Source of the DNA: JBQTJJ01 sp052387235
GTDB lineage: Bacteria; Actinomycetota; Acidimicrobiia; Acidimicrobiales; GCA-2861595
NCBI GenBank assembly: GCA_052387235.1
Contig: JBQTJJ010000033.1
Location: 4,197 to 68,196 of the forward strand
Length of the DNA: 64,000 bases
Reading direction: 5' to 3'
The translations under genes and the position numbers were made by a program. Every line of letters begins with the position of its first letter. Position 1 is the stretch's first letter. Below are positions 16,762 to 24,973 of this stretch, in pieces. The notes beneath the pieces were generated by a model. That model did not search any database, was not told the DNA's origin, and was given only the letters and a program-made list of their open reading frames with translations.

Positions 16762-17118
16762 GTGCGGATGTGGCGTCGAGCGGCACTCCTGTCCCTCCTG
16801 GTGTGGGTCCTCGCCGTCGGGTCCTGGGCCAACCGCTCGTGGACCGAGAGCGTCCCGCTCGTGACGCCGCCCGACGTCGAGGCCGAGTCCCGATCGTTCG
16901 TGTGCGGCGCGCCACTGGGATCCCGAACCGTCCACCCGAGGCCGCCCATCGAGCGCCCCTACCCGCTCTCCCGTGAGCCCTGCCGCCTCCACGACGAGCG
17001 TCGAGCCCTTGCCGTGGTCGACCTGCTGATCGGCGTGGCCGGGGTGGTGGCCCTCGTCTACTTCGGTGCGCGCCACGCCGCCCGGAAGGAGCCGGACCCG
17101 GCCCTCCCGGTCGCCTGA
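16762..17118 (+). CDS. Small membrane protein of unknown function
   Basis: 118 residues that I do not recognise. A hydrophobic N-terminal segment (about 6-22, signal anchor or signal peptide) is followed by a polar loop with two cysteines (CGAPL and REPCR, possible disulfide) and a second membrane segment near 85-103 (VVDLLIGVAGVVALVYFG), ending in a charged tail. The layout suggests both ends in the cytoplasm and a 60-residue external loop. The TAGGGT box 6 nt before the GTG supports that this is a real gene. Confidence 0.6.
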   Translation: MRMWRRAALLSLLVWVLAVGSWANRSWTESVPLVTPPDVEAESRSFVCGAPLGSRTVHPRPPIERPYPLSREPCRLHDERRALAVVDLLIGVAGVVALVYFGARHAARKEPDPALPVA

Positions 17119-17204
17119 ACCTCTCCGGTCCCGCCGTGCCAGGCACGCGTCGCGAACAGCCGGCGCCCTGTCAAGGCCAGGGTCGGTTCCTCCGATAGGG
17201 CCTG

Positions 17205-18317
17205 ATGGAGCATGTTCGCGTCGGCCGGATCGTCGTGATCGCCCTTCTCGCCGCCGCCGCGGTGGGGGCAACCCTGGCCGGCGCCCTGGATCGCATCGAC
17301 GAGGACGGCCAGGGGCTGGACCTGGCCAGGGGTTCGGTGGTCCTGCGCCGCCTGGCGCCCTCCGGGGACGGCGTCGTGGGGGTCGGGTACGTGGACGACC
17401 GCGCCGTCACCACTGGTGTCTGGCGGCGGGACGCCGACCGGTGGGTGGCGCTCGGCTCGCCCGCGCCCATGGCGGAGCTGCATGACGCCCTCGCAGCCGG
17501 CGACCGCATCCTCGCCGTCGGGACGGACGGGGGCACCCCGGCCGTGTGGTCCCGTTCCCACCGGGGGGCCTGGCGGACCGAGGTCGCCCTCGATCCGGCC
17601 GCGGCCGGCCTGGACTTCGGCTCCCTCGTGGCCGTCGCCGAGCACGCGGGGACCATCGTCGCCGCCGGCACCCTCACCGGCGACGGCCGCCAGCAGCTCG
17701 TAGCGGCGGTGTCGGTGGACGGCGCCCCGTGGCGGACCGTGCCCATCGCCGACGGCTGGATCGTGGTCGGCGCCGTGCGCCACGTCGGAGGCGAGTTCAT
17801 GGTGGTCGGCGGCTCGAACGGCGCGCAGGGCGTCCGGCCCGCCGTCTGGCGCTCCGCCGACGGGCTGAGCTGGACCCCCGACACCACGGTCGCGCCGGAC
17901 GCCCGCCGCCCAGGTGCCGACCACGGCTGGATCCAGGACGTCGTCGCCACCGCCGACGGCGGTGCCCTGGCCGTCGGCATGTGGTCCCACCGCCCGACCA
18001 CCTGGACCAGCACCGGGGACGGATGGCGCCCGGGCGGCGACCTCCCGACCACCGCTGCCGGGTTCAGCGTGCGCCGGGTGATCAGCCCGGGGCCGGACCG
18101 GTTCCTCGCGGTGGGCACGGTGATCGAGGTCGGCGGTGACCAGCGGGGGGTGACCTGGACCTCGGCCGACGGGCGGATCTGGTCGGCGACCCTCGTCGAC
18201 GAGGCTGACTACGACGGGATCGCCGATGCCCTCGTCGTGGGCGGCCGGACCGTCCTGCTGGCCAACACCCTCGCCGGCCGGCGGGCCGAGCCGGTGCTCC
18301 TGGACCCGCTGGCCTGA
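17205..18317 (+). CDS. Membrane-anchored beta-propeller-like protein
   Basis: 370 residues. An N-terminal signal anchor (VVIALLAAAAVGATLAGAL, about 9-27) leads into a repetitive beta-rich domain with recurring blade-like motifs such as VWRRDADRW, VWSRSHRGAW, VWRSADGLSW and TWTSADGRIW. The W-x-S-x-D-G-x-x-W pattern is typical of sialidase/kelch-like propellers. No catalytic residues were recognised. It converges, 3 bp apart, with another propeller lipoprotein that uses the same kind of repeats, so the two may act on the same surface target. Confidence 0.7.
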   Translation: MEHVRVGRIVVIALLAAAAVGATLAGALDRIDEDGQGLDLARGSVVLRRLAPSGDGVVGVGYVDDRAVTTGVWRRDADRWVALGSPAPMAELHDALAAGDRILAVGTDGGTPAVWSRSHRGAWRTEVALDPAAAGLDFGSLVAVAEHAGTIVAAGTLTGDGRQQLVAAVSVDGAPWRTVPIADGWIVVGAVRHVGGEFMVVGGSNGAQGVRPAVWRSADGLSWTPDTTVAPDARRPGADHGWIQDVVATADGGALAVGMWSHRPTTWTSTGDGWRPGGDLPTTAAGFSVRRVISPGPDRFLAVGTVIEVGGDQRGVTWTSADGRIWSATLVDEADYDGIADALVVGGRTVLLANTLAGRRAEPVLLDPLA

Positions 18318-18320
18318 ACC

Positions 18321-19373
18321 TCAGGGGTCCCGTCCCGTCCCGGCCGTCATCTGCCACAGGTCGCCGCCCCAGTTGTCGTCGGCGCCGGTGTGCTTGCCGC
18401 TGAAGATCCAGATCCTGTCCCCGAAGACGACGGCGACGGGGCTCCTCGGGGCCCAGGGGGCGTGGTCGGTCTGGCGAGTCCAGCTTGCACCGTCGCTCGA
18501 GTGCCAGATGTCGTTGCGCGCGTTGGTGGACGTCCCGGTCCAGCCGCCGAACACCCACAGCTTCCCGTCGAAGGCCACCCGGGCGTACCCGGAGCGCGGC
18601 TTCCATCCGGCCTCGGCCACGAGTCGGGTCCAGTCCCGGCCGTCGTCGGACCGCCACACGTCGGCCCTCCCCTCTCCCCCCACGACGTAGAGGGCGCCGC
18701 CCAGCACCACGGCGCCGGCGCCGTGCCGTGGCGACCAGGGGGCGGCCCCGGTCACCTGCTCCCACTCCAGGCCGTCCTCCGACACCCACACGTCGTTCAG
18801 GAACCGGTCGGGGGAGCGGTCCTCTCCGGCGTGGTCCGCGCCGCCGAGCAGCCACAGCCGGTCGCGGTGGACGACCAGCGCGTGGCCACCCCGCCCCGAC
18901 CACGCGGCCCTGCCCACCTCCGACCACGAGCTGCCGTCCGCCGACGACCAGATGTCGTCGAGGAAGGCACCGGTGCGGTAGTCCATGCCGCCGTACATCC
19001 AGAGCCGGCCCCGGAAGTAGGCGACGGCCGAGTAGATCCGCTCGCCCCAGTCCGCCTTGTCGTGCTGCGTCCACGTGAGGCCGTCGGGAGAGGAGTAGGC
19101 GTGCTGCTGGGCCACCATCCACAGCTCGCCGCCGAACGCGACGTGCGGCGTCAGCGTCAGCGGGAACCGCCCGGGTTCCCACAGGGGCCGGTTCTGCGAC
19201 CCGGGCGCGGGCGGGAACCCCCCGTTGCCGGGCGGGAGGACCTGCTGCCAGCAGCCCCCGGCCGCGCAGGCCGGCTGCGGGCCGGACGTGGCGGCCGGCG
19301 GCACGCCGGCGTCCCGGCTGCAGGCGACGGGCAGCATGAGGAGCGCCACGAGACCGAGCCGCCGGGCAACCAT
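18321..19373 (-). CDS. Kelch-like beta-propeller lipoprotein
   Basis: 350 residues with a short signal peptide ending LLMLPVAC, a probable lipobox. The mature part is built of kelch-type blades: repeated W-S-x-D-G-x-x-W units (IWSSADGSSW, VWVSEDGLEW, VWRSDDGRDW, IWHSSDGASW) alternating with RLWMYGG, RLWLLGG, ALYVVGG and KLWVFGG strands, about six blades. Binding rather than catalysis is the usual role. ATG 19373 has GGAGG just upstream. Related in style to the convergent neighbour. Confidence 0.75.
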   Translation of the reverse strand: MVARRLGLVALLMLPVACSRDAGVPPAATSGPQPACAAGGCWQQVLPPGNGGFPPAPGSQNRPLWEPGRFPLTLTPHVAFGGELWMVAQQHAYSSPDGLTWTQHDKADWGERIYSAVAYFRGRLWMYGGMDYRTGAFLDDIWSSADGSSWSEVGRAAWSGRGGHALVVHRDRLWLLGGADHAGEDRSPDRFLNDVWVSEDGLEWEQVTGAAPWSPRHGAGAVVLGGALYVVGGEGRADVWRSDDGRDWTRLVAEAGWKPRSGYARVAFDGKLWVFGGWTGTSTNARNDIWHSSDGASWTRQTDHAPWAPRSPVAVVFGDRIWIFSGKHTGADDNWGGDLWQMTAGTGRDP

Positions 19374-19485
19374 GCCTCCACAGTGCCGCCCGGGCGGGGC
19401 GAAGACCACCGCGAGGGCCGCCGCGGAGCATTGGCTCCCGGTCGGGCCGCCACCCCCGCCGTTCCGTGCGAGCCTGAGGTCCGAG

Positions 19486-20403
19486 GTGACCGCCCCCACC
19501 GTCCGCGCCGAGCTGCCGTCCCTGCTCCCCGGCTACGCCGCGGTCGTGGCCGCAGCCGCCCTGTGGGCCGTGGCGGCGGTGGTGGCCAGCCGCCTGTTCG
19601 ACGACGGCATCAGCGTGGTGGAGCTCACCGAGTCACGGGCGCTGATCGCCGTCGCCGGGTTCTCGCTCGTCCCGGGCGCGTGGCGGGCCCGGCCCGGGGG
19701 CGGCGCAGCCGGGCAGCTCGTGGCCCTCGGCGCCGCGCTGGCCCTGGTGAACGTCTCCTACTACGTGGCCATCTCCCGCATACCGGTGGCCGTGGCCCTC
19801 GTCATCCAGTACACGGCGCCGGCCCTGGTGGTGGGCTGGGCCGGCCTGGCGGCACGGCGGGCCCCGTCGTTCGAGGTCATCGCCGCCCTGCTGGCCGCCC
19901 TCGTCGGGGTCGTGCTCGTCGTCGACCTGGCATCGGGCGCCGTCGGGCGCATGGACGGGGTCGGTGTCGCGGTGGCCGTGGCGTCGGCCGTCTTCTTCGC
20001 CACCTACACCGTGCTGGCCCAGTCGACGGGCGCGCGCTACGGGTCGAGCGGCGCCATGCTCCGGGGCTTCGCCGTGGCCAGCGTCCTCTGGGTCGCCTTC
20101 CAGGCCCCCCGGGGGTTCCCGGCCGAGCTGCTCGAGCCGGCGAACCTCCCGGAGGTGCTCTACGTCGGGGTGGCCGGCACCCTCGCCCCGTTCCTCCTCT
20201 TCGCCTGGGGCGTGGCACGGGTGCGGGCCGAGCGGGCCGCCATCGCCGCGACCCTGGAGCCGGTGGTCGCCGCCGCCGTGGCCTGGGTGTGGCTCGGCCA
20301 GAGCCTCTCGGCGCCCCAACTGGCCGGCGGGGCGCTGGTGATCGCGGCCGTGGCCTTCCTCCAGGTGCGCGGCGGGCGGCCGCCGGCCCCGCCCGACGTG
20401 TAG
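19486..20403 (+). CDS. EamA/DMT-superfamily transporter
   Basis: 305 residues with ten predicted membrane segments arranged as two EamA halves. The first half runs from AAALWAVAAVVASRLF to LLAALVGVVLVV, the second from AVAVASAVFFATYTVLA to ALVIAAVAFLQV. The motif YTAPALVVGWAG and the ERAAIAATLEPVVAAAVAWVWLG end are classic for drug/metabolite exporters of the RhaT/YdcZ type. The substrate is unknown. GTG 19486 is taken as start because the open frame further upstream lies inside the oppositely read lipoprotein gene. Confidence 0.85.
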   Translation: MTAPTVRAELPSLLPGYAAVVAAAALWAVAAVVASRLFDDGISVVELTESRALIAVAGFSLVPGAWRARPGGGAAGQLVALGAALALVNVSYYVAISRIPVAVALVIQYTAPALVVGWAGLAARRAPSFEVIAALLAALVGVVLVVDLASGAVGRMDGVGVAVAVASAVFFATYTVLAQSTGARYGSSGAMLRGFAVASVLWVAFQAPRGFPAELLEPANLPEVLYVGVAGTLAPFLLFAWGVARVRAERAAIAATLEPVVAAAVAWVWLGQSLSAPQLAGGALVIAAVAFLQVRGGRPPAPPDV

Positions 20404-20427
20404 CCGGCCGGCGGGTGCACCCGGTGC

Positions 20428-20868
20428 TCAGCCGGCGGGGGCGAAGGTGAAGAAGATGCGGGCGTCGCAGACGGCCCTGCCGTCCACCTCGGCCCGGGCG
20501 TCGCCCCACCCGCCCCGTGCGCTCAGGCGGTCGATGGTGATGCCGAGGACCATCTCGTCCCCGGGGCGCACCATGCGCCGGAACCGGGCCTTCTCCACCC
20601 CGCCGAACAGGGGGAGGCGGTCGGCGTAGTCGGGGTGGGCCCGCAGGGCGATGGCGCCGATCTGGGCCAGCGCCTCGAGCTGCAGCACGCCCGGGACCAC
20701 CGGGTTGCCCGGGAAGTGGCCGGCGAGGAACGGCTCGTCGCCCGTGACCCGGTAGCGGCCCTGGCACGACGCGCCCGGCTCGCAGCTGTCGACGCTGTCG
20801 ACGAACAGGAAGGGCGGGCGGTGCGGCAGGAGGGCGACGAAGTCGATGTTCCCGACCCCGGCCGTCAC
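20428..20868 (-). CDS. fabZ: FabZ-like (3R)-hydroxyacyl-ACP dehydratase
   Basis: Hot-dog-fold dehydratase of fatty-acid elongation. The 146 residues carry LLPHRPPFLFVD at the N-terminus, the active-site His in AGHFPGNPVVPGVL and the catalytic Glu in QLEALAQIGA. The GTG start at 20868 overlaps the stop of the MerR gene (GTGA), so the regulator and dehydratase are coupled. It is divergent from the rest of the fab cluster, which otherwise lacks a dehydratase, so it completes the elongation cycle. Confidence 0.9.
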   Translation of the reverse strand: MTAGVGNIDFVALLPHRPPFLFVDSVDSCEPGASCQGRYRVTGDEPFLAGHFPGNPVVPGVLQLEALAQIGAIALRAHPDYADRLPLFGGVEKARFRRMVRPGDEMVLGITIDRLSARGGWGDARAEVDGRAVCDARIFFTFAPAG

Positions 20869-21623
20869 GCCGGCAACCCGGCGTCCAGGCGGCGGCCCGA
20901 GACCTCCCGCTGGAGGGCCTCCAGCTCGGCGCCGGTGCCCAGCCGCTCCAGCTCCTCCTCCACCAGGTTCAGCATCATGCGCTCGATGTTGTAGGAGATG
21001 AGGCCGCTGGCGGCCTGGACCATGAGGCGGAACGACGTGACCAGCCGCTCCGCCTCCTGCTCGGGCGTCAGGTCCGAGTCGAGGAGGGGCTGGCGCACGT
21101 ACTGGAGGAACAGCTCCACCGCACCCTCGGCGACCTCGGTGGCGGCGTCGATCTGGGTGCGGGCCACGCGCAGGAACTCCTCCAGCGGCACCCCGCCCCC
21201 CACCAGGCTCAGCACCATGCGCACGGCCCGGACGTCGGCGCCGGTGTAGTGGGCGCCGGCGCCCACCCGGAGGGGCCGGACCAGCCCCGACGCCACGAGG
21301 GAGCGCAGCAGGGCCGGGGGGACCCGGGCCCGGTCCGCCACCTCGGGCAGAGTGAGGGCCTCGTCGTCGGCGCCGAGCACCGCCTCCCGGTACCGGTTGC
21401 CGGCCGGCCGGGGCGCCAGCATGGCCGCGATCACCTTCAGCGAGTGGCCCCGCTGCTTCAGATCGAGGATGGTGCGGAGGCGGTCGAGGTGCCGGCTGCT
21501 GTACACCGCGACCCGGCCGCGGTGGCGGGGCGGGGGCAGCAGCCCCTTCGACTGGTACGACCGCACGACGTCGACGGTGACGCCGGCGGCCTGCGCCAGC
21601 GCGTCGACCCGGTACTCCGCCAC
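20865..21623 (-). CDS. MerR-family regulator of the fatty-acid cluster (inferred)
   Basis: 252-residue MerR-type transcription factor. The N-terminal winged HTH reads YRVDALAQAAGVTVDVVRSYQSKGLLPPP..R.GRVAVYSSRHLDRLRTI, and a second region (LTLPEVADRARVPPALLRSLV) looks like another HTH-like segment. A helical C-terminal effector domain follows. The GTG at 21623 has a TAACGT box exactly 6 nt upstream. Placed between fabZ and fabD on divergent strands, it most likely controls both; no ligand can be inferred. Confidence 0.82.
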   Translation of the reverse strand: MAEYRVDALAQAAGVTVDVVRSYQSKGLLPPPRHRGRVAVYSSRHLDRLRTILDLKQRGHSLKVIAAMLAPRPAGNRYREAVLGADDEALTLPEVADRARVPPALLRSLVASGLVRPLRVGAGAHYTGADVRAVRMVLSLVGGGVPLEEFLRVARTQIDAATEVAEGAVELFLQYVRQPLLDSDLTPEQEAERLVTSFRLMVQAASGLISYNIERMMLNLVEEELERLGTGAELEALQREVSGRRLDAGLPA

Positions 21624-21734
21624 GGCCGCACGTTAATACGAGGATCTCGAAAGTTTGGATCGATTCGTGTAACGATCAGTGAACGGTCTGGGTCAGAAGC
21701 CCCACTAGCCGACCTACTCGGAGGGGTTTTGCGC
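21624..21734. promoter_or_regulatory. Divergent merR-fabZ / fab operon control region
   Basis: 111 bp, less GC rich than its surroundings. It contains the MerR-gene TAACGT box (21630-21635), a 20-bp dyad at 21658-21677 (GATCG-N10-CGATC) and the GGAGGGG ribosome site (21720-21726) of fabD. The dyad is a candidate site for the adjacent MerR protein. Confidence 0.45.
21630..21635 (-). promoter_or_regulatory. Leaderless -10 box for the merR-fabZ pair
   Basis: TAACGT on the minus strand, 6 nt before GTG 21623. Confidence 0.45.
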
Positions 21735-22634
21735 GTGCCCATAGGCGTCATGTTCCCCGGCCAGGGGGCCCAGCGGGCCGGCCTGGGCGAAGAGTGGCGG
21801 GACGACGCGGCGTGGTCGGTGGTGGAGCGGGCCGAGGCCGTCCTCGACCGCACGCTCGCCCCCCTGCTGCTCGATCCCGAGGCCGATCTCTCCCGCACCG
21901 AGGACGCCCAGCTGGCCGTCCTGCTCAGCTCCCTGATGTGCTGGGAGAAGCTGGGACCGAGCCTCGGCACCCCGGTCGCCTTCGCCGGCCACTCGCTCGG
22001 CCAGATCACCGCCCTGCTGGCCGCCGGCGCCCTGCCCTTCGACGAGGGGGTCCGCCTGGCTGCACGCCGGGCCCGCCACACGCAGCGCGCGGCCGACCGC
22101 AACGAGGGGCGGATGGTCGCCCTGCTGGGCGCCAGCACCGAGCAGGCCGAGCAGGTCTGCCGCGTCGCCCCCGACGCCTGCTGGGTGGCCAACGACAACG
22201 CCCCGGGCCAGGTGGTCGTGGCCGGCACCCCCGAGGGCGTCGATGCCGCCGTCGACGAGGCCAGGTCGGCCGGCGTCCGGCGCACCACCCGGCTCCTCGT
22301 GGGCGGTGCCTTCCACACGCCCCTCATGGAGGAGGCCCGGGTGGCGTTCGCCGGCGACCTCGAGCACGTGCCCCTGGCCCCGTCCGCCACCCCGGTGGTG
22401 TCCAACGGCGACGCCCGGGCCTACGACGACGCCGAGGGCTGGCGCCGCCGGCTGGCCGACCACCTGGTGAAGCCGGTGCGCTGGCGCCAGTCGGTGCAGA
22501 CCATGGTGGAGCTGGGCGCCACCGAGCTGGTGGAGGTGGGCCCCGGCACCACTCTCGCCGGCCTGGCCCGCCGCATCGCCCCCGACGTGCCCGTGCGCAG
22601 CACCGACGACGCCCGCCGCCTGGTGGACCGGTGA
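21735..22634 (+). CDS. fabD: Malonyl-CoA:ACP transacylase FabD
   Basis: Loads malonyl groups onto ACP. The 299 residues start with the family hallmark MFPGQGAQ, have the nucleophile elbow GHSLGQ (catalytic Ser) and the second catalytic His in GGAFHTPLM. Because FPGQGAQ needs only a few residues before it, GTG 21735 is chosen; GGAGGGG lies 8 nt upstream, and the TTG at 21729 is too close to it. First gene of an eight-gene fab operon, overlapping the next gene by GTGA. Confidence 0.93.
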   Translation: MPIGVMFPGQGAQRAGLGEEWRDDAAWSVVERAEAVLDRTLAPLLLDPEADLSRTEDAQLAVLLSSLMCWEKLGPSLGTPVAFAGHSLGQITALLAAGALPFDEGVRLAARRARHTQRAADRNEGRMVALLGASTEQAEQVCRVAPDACWVANDNAPGQVVVAGTPEGVDAAVDEARSAGVRRTTRLLVGGAFHTPLMEEARVAFAGDLEHVPLAPSATPVVSNGDARAYDDAEGWRRRLADHLVKPVRWRQSVQTMVELGATELVEVGPGTTLAGLARRIAPDVPVRSTDDARRLVDR

Positions 22635-22903
22635 CGGCGGTGCTGGCGCAGGGCGAGGAGCTGGGCGGCGTGCCCGAGCGGGTGATCCTGGCGCCGGCCG
22701 TCGGCGTCTTCCGGCCCGTCGAGGACGACGAGGCCCCCGAGGGCACCGTGGTCACGGCCGGCCAGGTGGTCGGCGTGGTGGAGGCGAGCGGGCGCAAGCT
22801 GCCCGTGCGCAGCGCCTTCACCGGCCTGCTGGTGGGGATGATGGCCCATCCGGGCGAGCGGGTGCGGGAGGGCCAGCCCGTGGCCTGGCTGCGGGTGACG
22901 TGA
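22631..22903 (+). CDS. Biotinyl/lipoyl-domain-like protein without the biotin lysine
   Basis: 90 residues forming a single hybrid-motif (biotinyl) domain: PVEDDEAPEGTVVTAGQVVGVVEA then SGRKLPVRSAFTGLLVG and GERVREGQPVAWL. Compared with AccB/BCCP, VVEAMKM is replaced by VVEASGRKL with no length change, so the residue at the biotinyl-lysine position is Gly and the only nearby Lys is two residues later. It sits between fabD and fabH in an operon that also holds a carboxyltransferase. It may be a degenerate carrier, a structural part of an acetyl-CoA carboxylase, or be modified at the shifted Lys. GTG start coupled to fabD. Confidence 0.7.
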   Translation: MTAVLAQGEELGGVPERVILAPAVGVFRPVEDDEAPEGTVVTAGQVVGVVEASGRKLPVRSAFTGLLVGMMAHPGERVREGQPVAWLRVT

Positions 22904-22916
22904 GATCGGGCGCAGC

Positions 22917-23864
22917 TTGAGCACCGGGGCCGTCCTCGGCCTGGGCATGGCGGTGCCCGAGTCCCGGCTCACCAACGCCGACCTGGAGCGGATGCTCGAC
23001 ACGAGCGACTCCTGGATCGTGGAGCGCACCGGCATCCGCGAGCGCCGGGTCGCCGGCCCCGACGAGAGCACCGCGACCCTGGCCGCCGCCGCCGGCGTGG
23101 CCGCCATCAAGGACGCCGGCCTGGCGCCCGACGACATCGGCCTGCTCATGGTCGCCACCTGCACGCCGGTCCAGGTGCTGCCCTCCACCGCGTCGCTCGT
23201 GCAGGACTCCCTGGGCCTGCGGTGCGGCGCGCTCGACGTGGGCGCGGCCTGCGCCGGCTTCGTCTACGGGCTGGTGGCGGCGTCGGGGATGCTCACCCCG
23301 GGCCGGCCCTCGCTGCTCATCGGGGCCGAGACCCTGACCCGCATCACCGACCCGGACGACCGCTCCACCCGCATCCTGTTCGGCGACGGCGCCGGCGCCG
23401 CCGTCATCGGGCAGCCCACCGAGCCCGGCTCCGGGCTGCTGGCGTGGGACCTGGGCTGCGACGGGTCGCTGGCCCCCCTCCTCGAGGTGCCCATCGACGA
23501 CCGCTACATGCGCATGGAGGGCAAGGAGGTCTTCCGCCGGGCCGTGCGCATCGTGGTGGAGTCGGCCCTGGTCACGCTGGAGCGGGCCGGTCTCGGCCCC
23601 GCCGACGTCGACCTCTTCGTGCCCCACCAGGCCAACCTCCGCATCATCGAGGCCAGCTGCAGCCGGCTCGGCATCCCGATGGAGAAGGCGGCCGTCAACC
23701 TCGACCGCTACGGCAACACGTCGGCCGCGTCCATCCCGATGGCCCTGGCCGAGGCGGCCGAGGCCGGCCGCCTGCACCCCGGCTCGGTGGTGCTCCTGTC
23801 CGGCTTCGGGGCCGGGATGACGTGGGCCAGCGCCGTGCTGCGCTGGGACAAGGTGGCGCCGTGA
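22917..23864 (+). CDS. fabH: 3-oxoacyl-ACP synthase III (FabH)
   Basis: Starts chain building by condensing a primer acyl-CoA with malonyl-ACP. The 315 residues carry the thiolase fold with the catalytic Cys in DVGAACAGF (about 112), His in PHQANLRI and Asn in YGNTSAAS, the complete Cys-His-Asn triad. An in-frame stop at 22896 leaves TTG 22917 as the only start that keeps the first beta strand (AVLGLGMAVPE). Overlaps fabG by GTGA. Confidence 0.93.
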   Translation: MSTGAVLGLGMAVPESRLTNADLERMLDTSDSWIVERTGIRERRVAGPDESTATLAAAAGVAAIKDAGLAPDDIGLLMVATCTPVQVLPSTASLVQDSLGLRCGALDVGAACAGFVYGLVAASGMLTPGRPSLLIGAETLTRITDPDDRSTRILFGDGAGAAVIGQPTEPGSGLLAWDLGCDGSLAPLLEVPIDDRYMRMEGKEVFRRAVRIVVESALVTLERAGLGPADVDLFVPHQANLRIIEASCSRLGIPMEKAAVNLDRYGNTSAASIPMALAEAAEAGRLHPGSVVLLSGFGAGMTWASAVLRWDKVAP

Positions 23865-24607
23865 GCGCCGGCGACGCTCCCGTGCCGCGGGTCGCCCTCG
23901 TCACCGGCGGCTCGGGCGGGATCGGCCAGGCCACCACCGCCGCCCTGGCCGCGGCCGGCATGCGGGTGGCGGTGGGCTACGCCGGCAACCGGGAGGCGGC
24001 CGAGAAGGCGGCGGCCGGGCTCGACGGCGCCGCCGTGCACATCGACGTCACCGACCCCGCCTCCGTGGACGCCGCCTTCAAGGAGGTGGAGCAGGGCCTC
24101 GGCCCGGTCGACGTGCTGGTGAACAACGCCGGCGTCACCGCCGACGGCCTCCTCCTGCGCATGGGCGACGACCAGTGGCGGCGGGTCATGGCCACCAACC
24201 TCGACGGTGCATTCCACGCCTCCCGCCGGGCTGCGGCAGGCATGGTGCGCCGGCGCTGGGGCCGCATCGTCAACATGGGCTCGGTGGTGGGCTCCACCGG
24301 CGCCGCCGGCCAGGCCAACTACGCCGCCACCAAGGCCGGCCTGATCGGCCTCACCCGCTCGCTGGCCCGCGAGCTCGGGTCGCGGGGCATCACCGTGAAC
24401 CTGGTGGCGCCCGGGCCCATCGCCACCGCCATGATCGACGCAGTGAGCGAGGCGCGGCAGGCGGATATGACTGCGGCCGTCCCGCTTGGGAGAATGGGCA
24501 CGCCCGAGGAGGTCGGAGCCGTCGTGGCGTTCCTCTGCTCCGCAGAAGCCGCCTACGTCACGGGAGCCGTGGTTCCCGTGGACGGCGGTCTGGGGATGGG
24601 TCATTGA
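23861..24607 (+). CDS. fabG: 3-oxoacyl-ACP reductase FabG
   Basis: NADPH-dependent short-chain dehydrogenase of the elongation cycle, 248 residues. It has the cofactor motif TGGSGGIGQ near residue 15, NNAG, the catalytic Ser in NMGSVVGS, and YAATK (Tyr-x3-Lys). The C-terminal YVTGAVVPVDGGLGMGH is typical of FabG. GTG 23861 overlaps the fabH stop. Secure by operon context. Confidence 0.93.
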   Translation: MSAGDAPVPRVALVTGGSGGIGQATTAALAAAGMRVAVGYAGNREAAEKAAAGLDGAAVHIDVTDPASVDAAFKEVEQGLGPVDVLVNNAGVTADGLLLRMGDDQWRRVMATNLDGAFHASRRAAAGMVRRRWGRIVNMGSVVGSTGAAGQANYAATKAGLIGLTRSLARELGSRGITVNLVAPGPIATAMIDAVSEARQADMTAAVPLGRMGTPEEVGAVVAFLCSAEAAYVTGAVVPVDGGLGMGH

Positions 24608-24682
24608 CGCCACCCCCCTTCCCCATCGACAGCGTGTCCGGCCGAGCCGTTCGGCCGTGCGAAGAACGACAAAGGAGCAAGC

Positions 24683-24934
24683 ATGGATCGAGCTGAGGTT
24701 CTGACCGCGGTCAAGGAGTCGGCCGTCGAGGTGCTCGGCGTGGGTGCCGATGCGGTGGTCGAGGAGGCCAACTTCAAGGACGACCTCGACGCCGACAGCC
24801 TCGACCTGGTGGAGCTGGTCATGGCCCTCGAGGAGCGGTTCGAGGTCACCATCCCCGAGGACGAGCTGGGCGGCATCGCCACCGTCGGCCAGGCCGTCGA
24901 CGTGGTCCTGGGCAAGCTCCAGGTGGGTACGTGA
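24683..24934 (+). CDS. acpP: Acyl carrier protein
   Basis: 83-residue acidic helical carrier protein. The phosphopantetheine Ser is in DLDADSLDLVELVM, preceded by FKDDLD as in fatty-acid ACPs. A strong AAAGGAG site lies 6 nt before ATG 24683, unlike the coupled neighbours, which fits the high expression expected of ACP. The 75-bp gap before it is the largest in the operon. Confidence 0.95.
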   Translation: MDRAEVLTAVKESAVEVLGVGADAVVEEANFKDDLDADSLDLVELVMALEERFEVTIPEDELGGIATVGQAVDVVLGKLQVGT

Positions 24935-24973
24935 CCGTCCCGGGGGCGGCCGGAGCCGCGCCGGAGGGATGAG

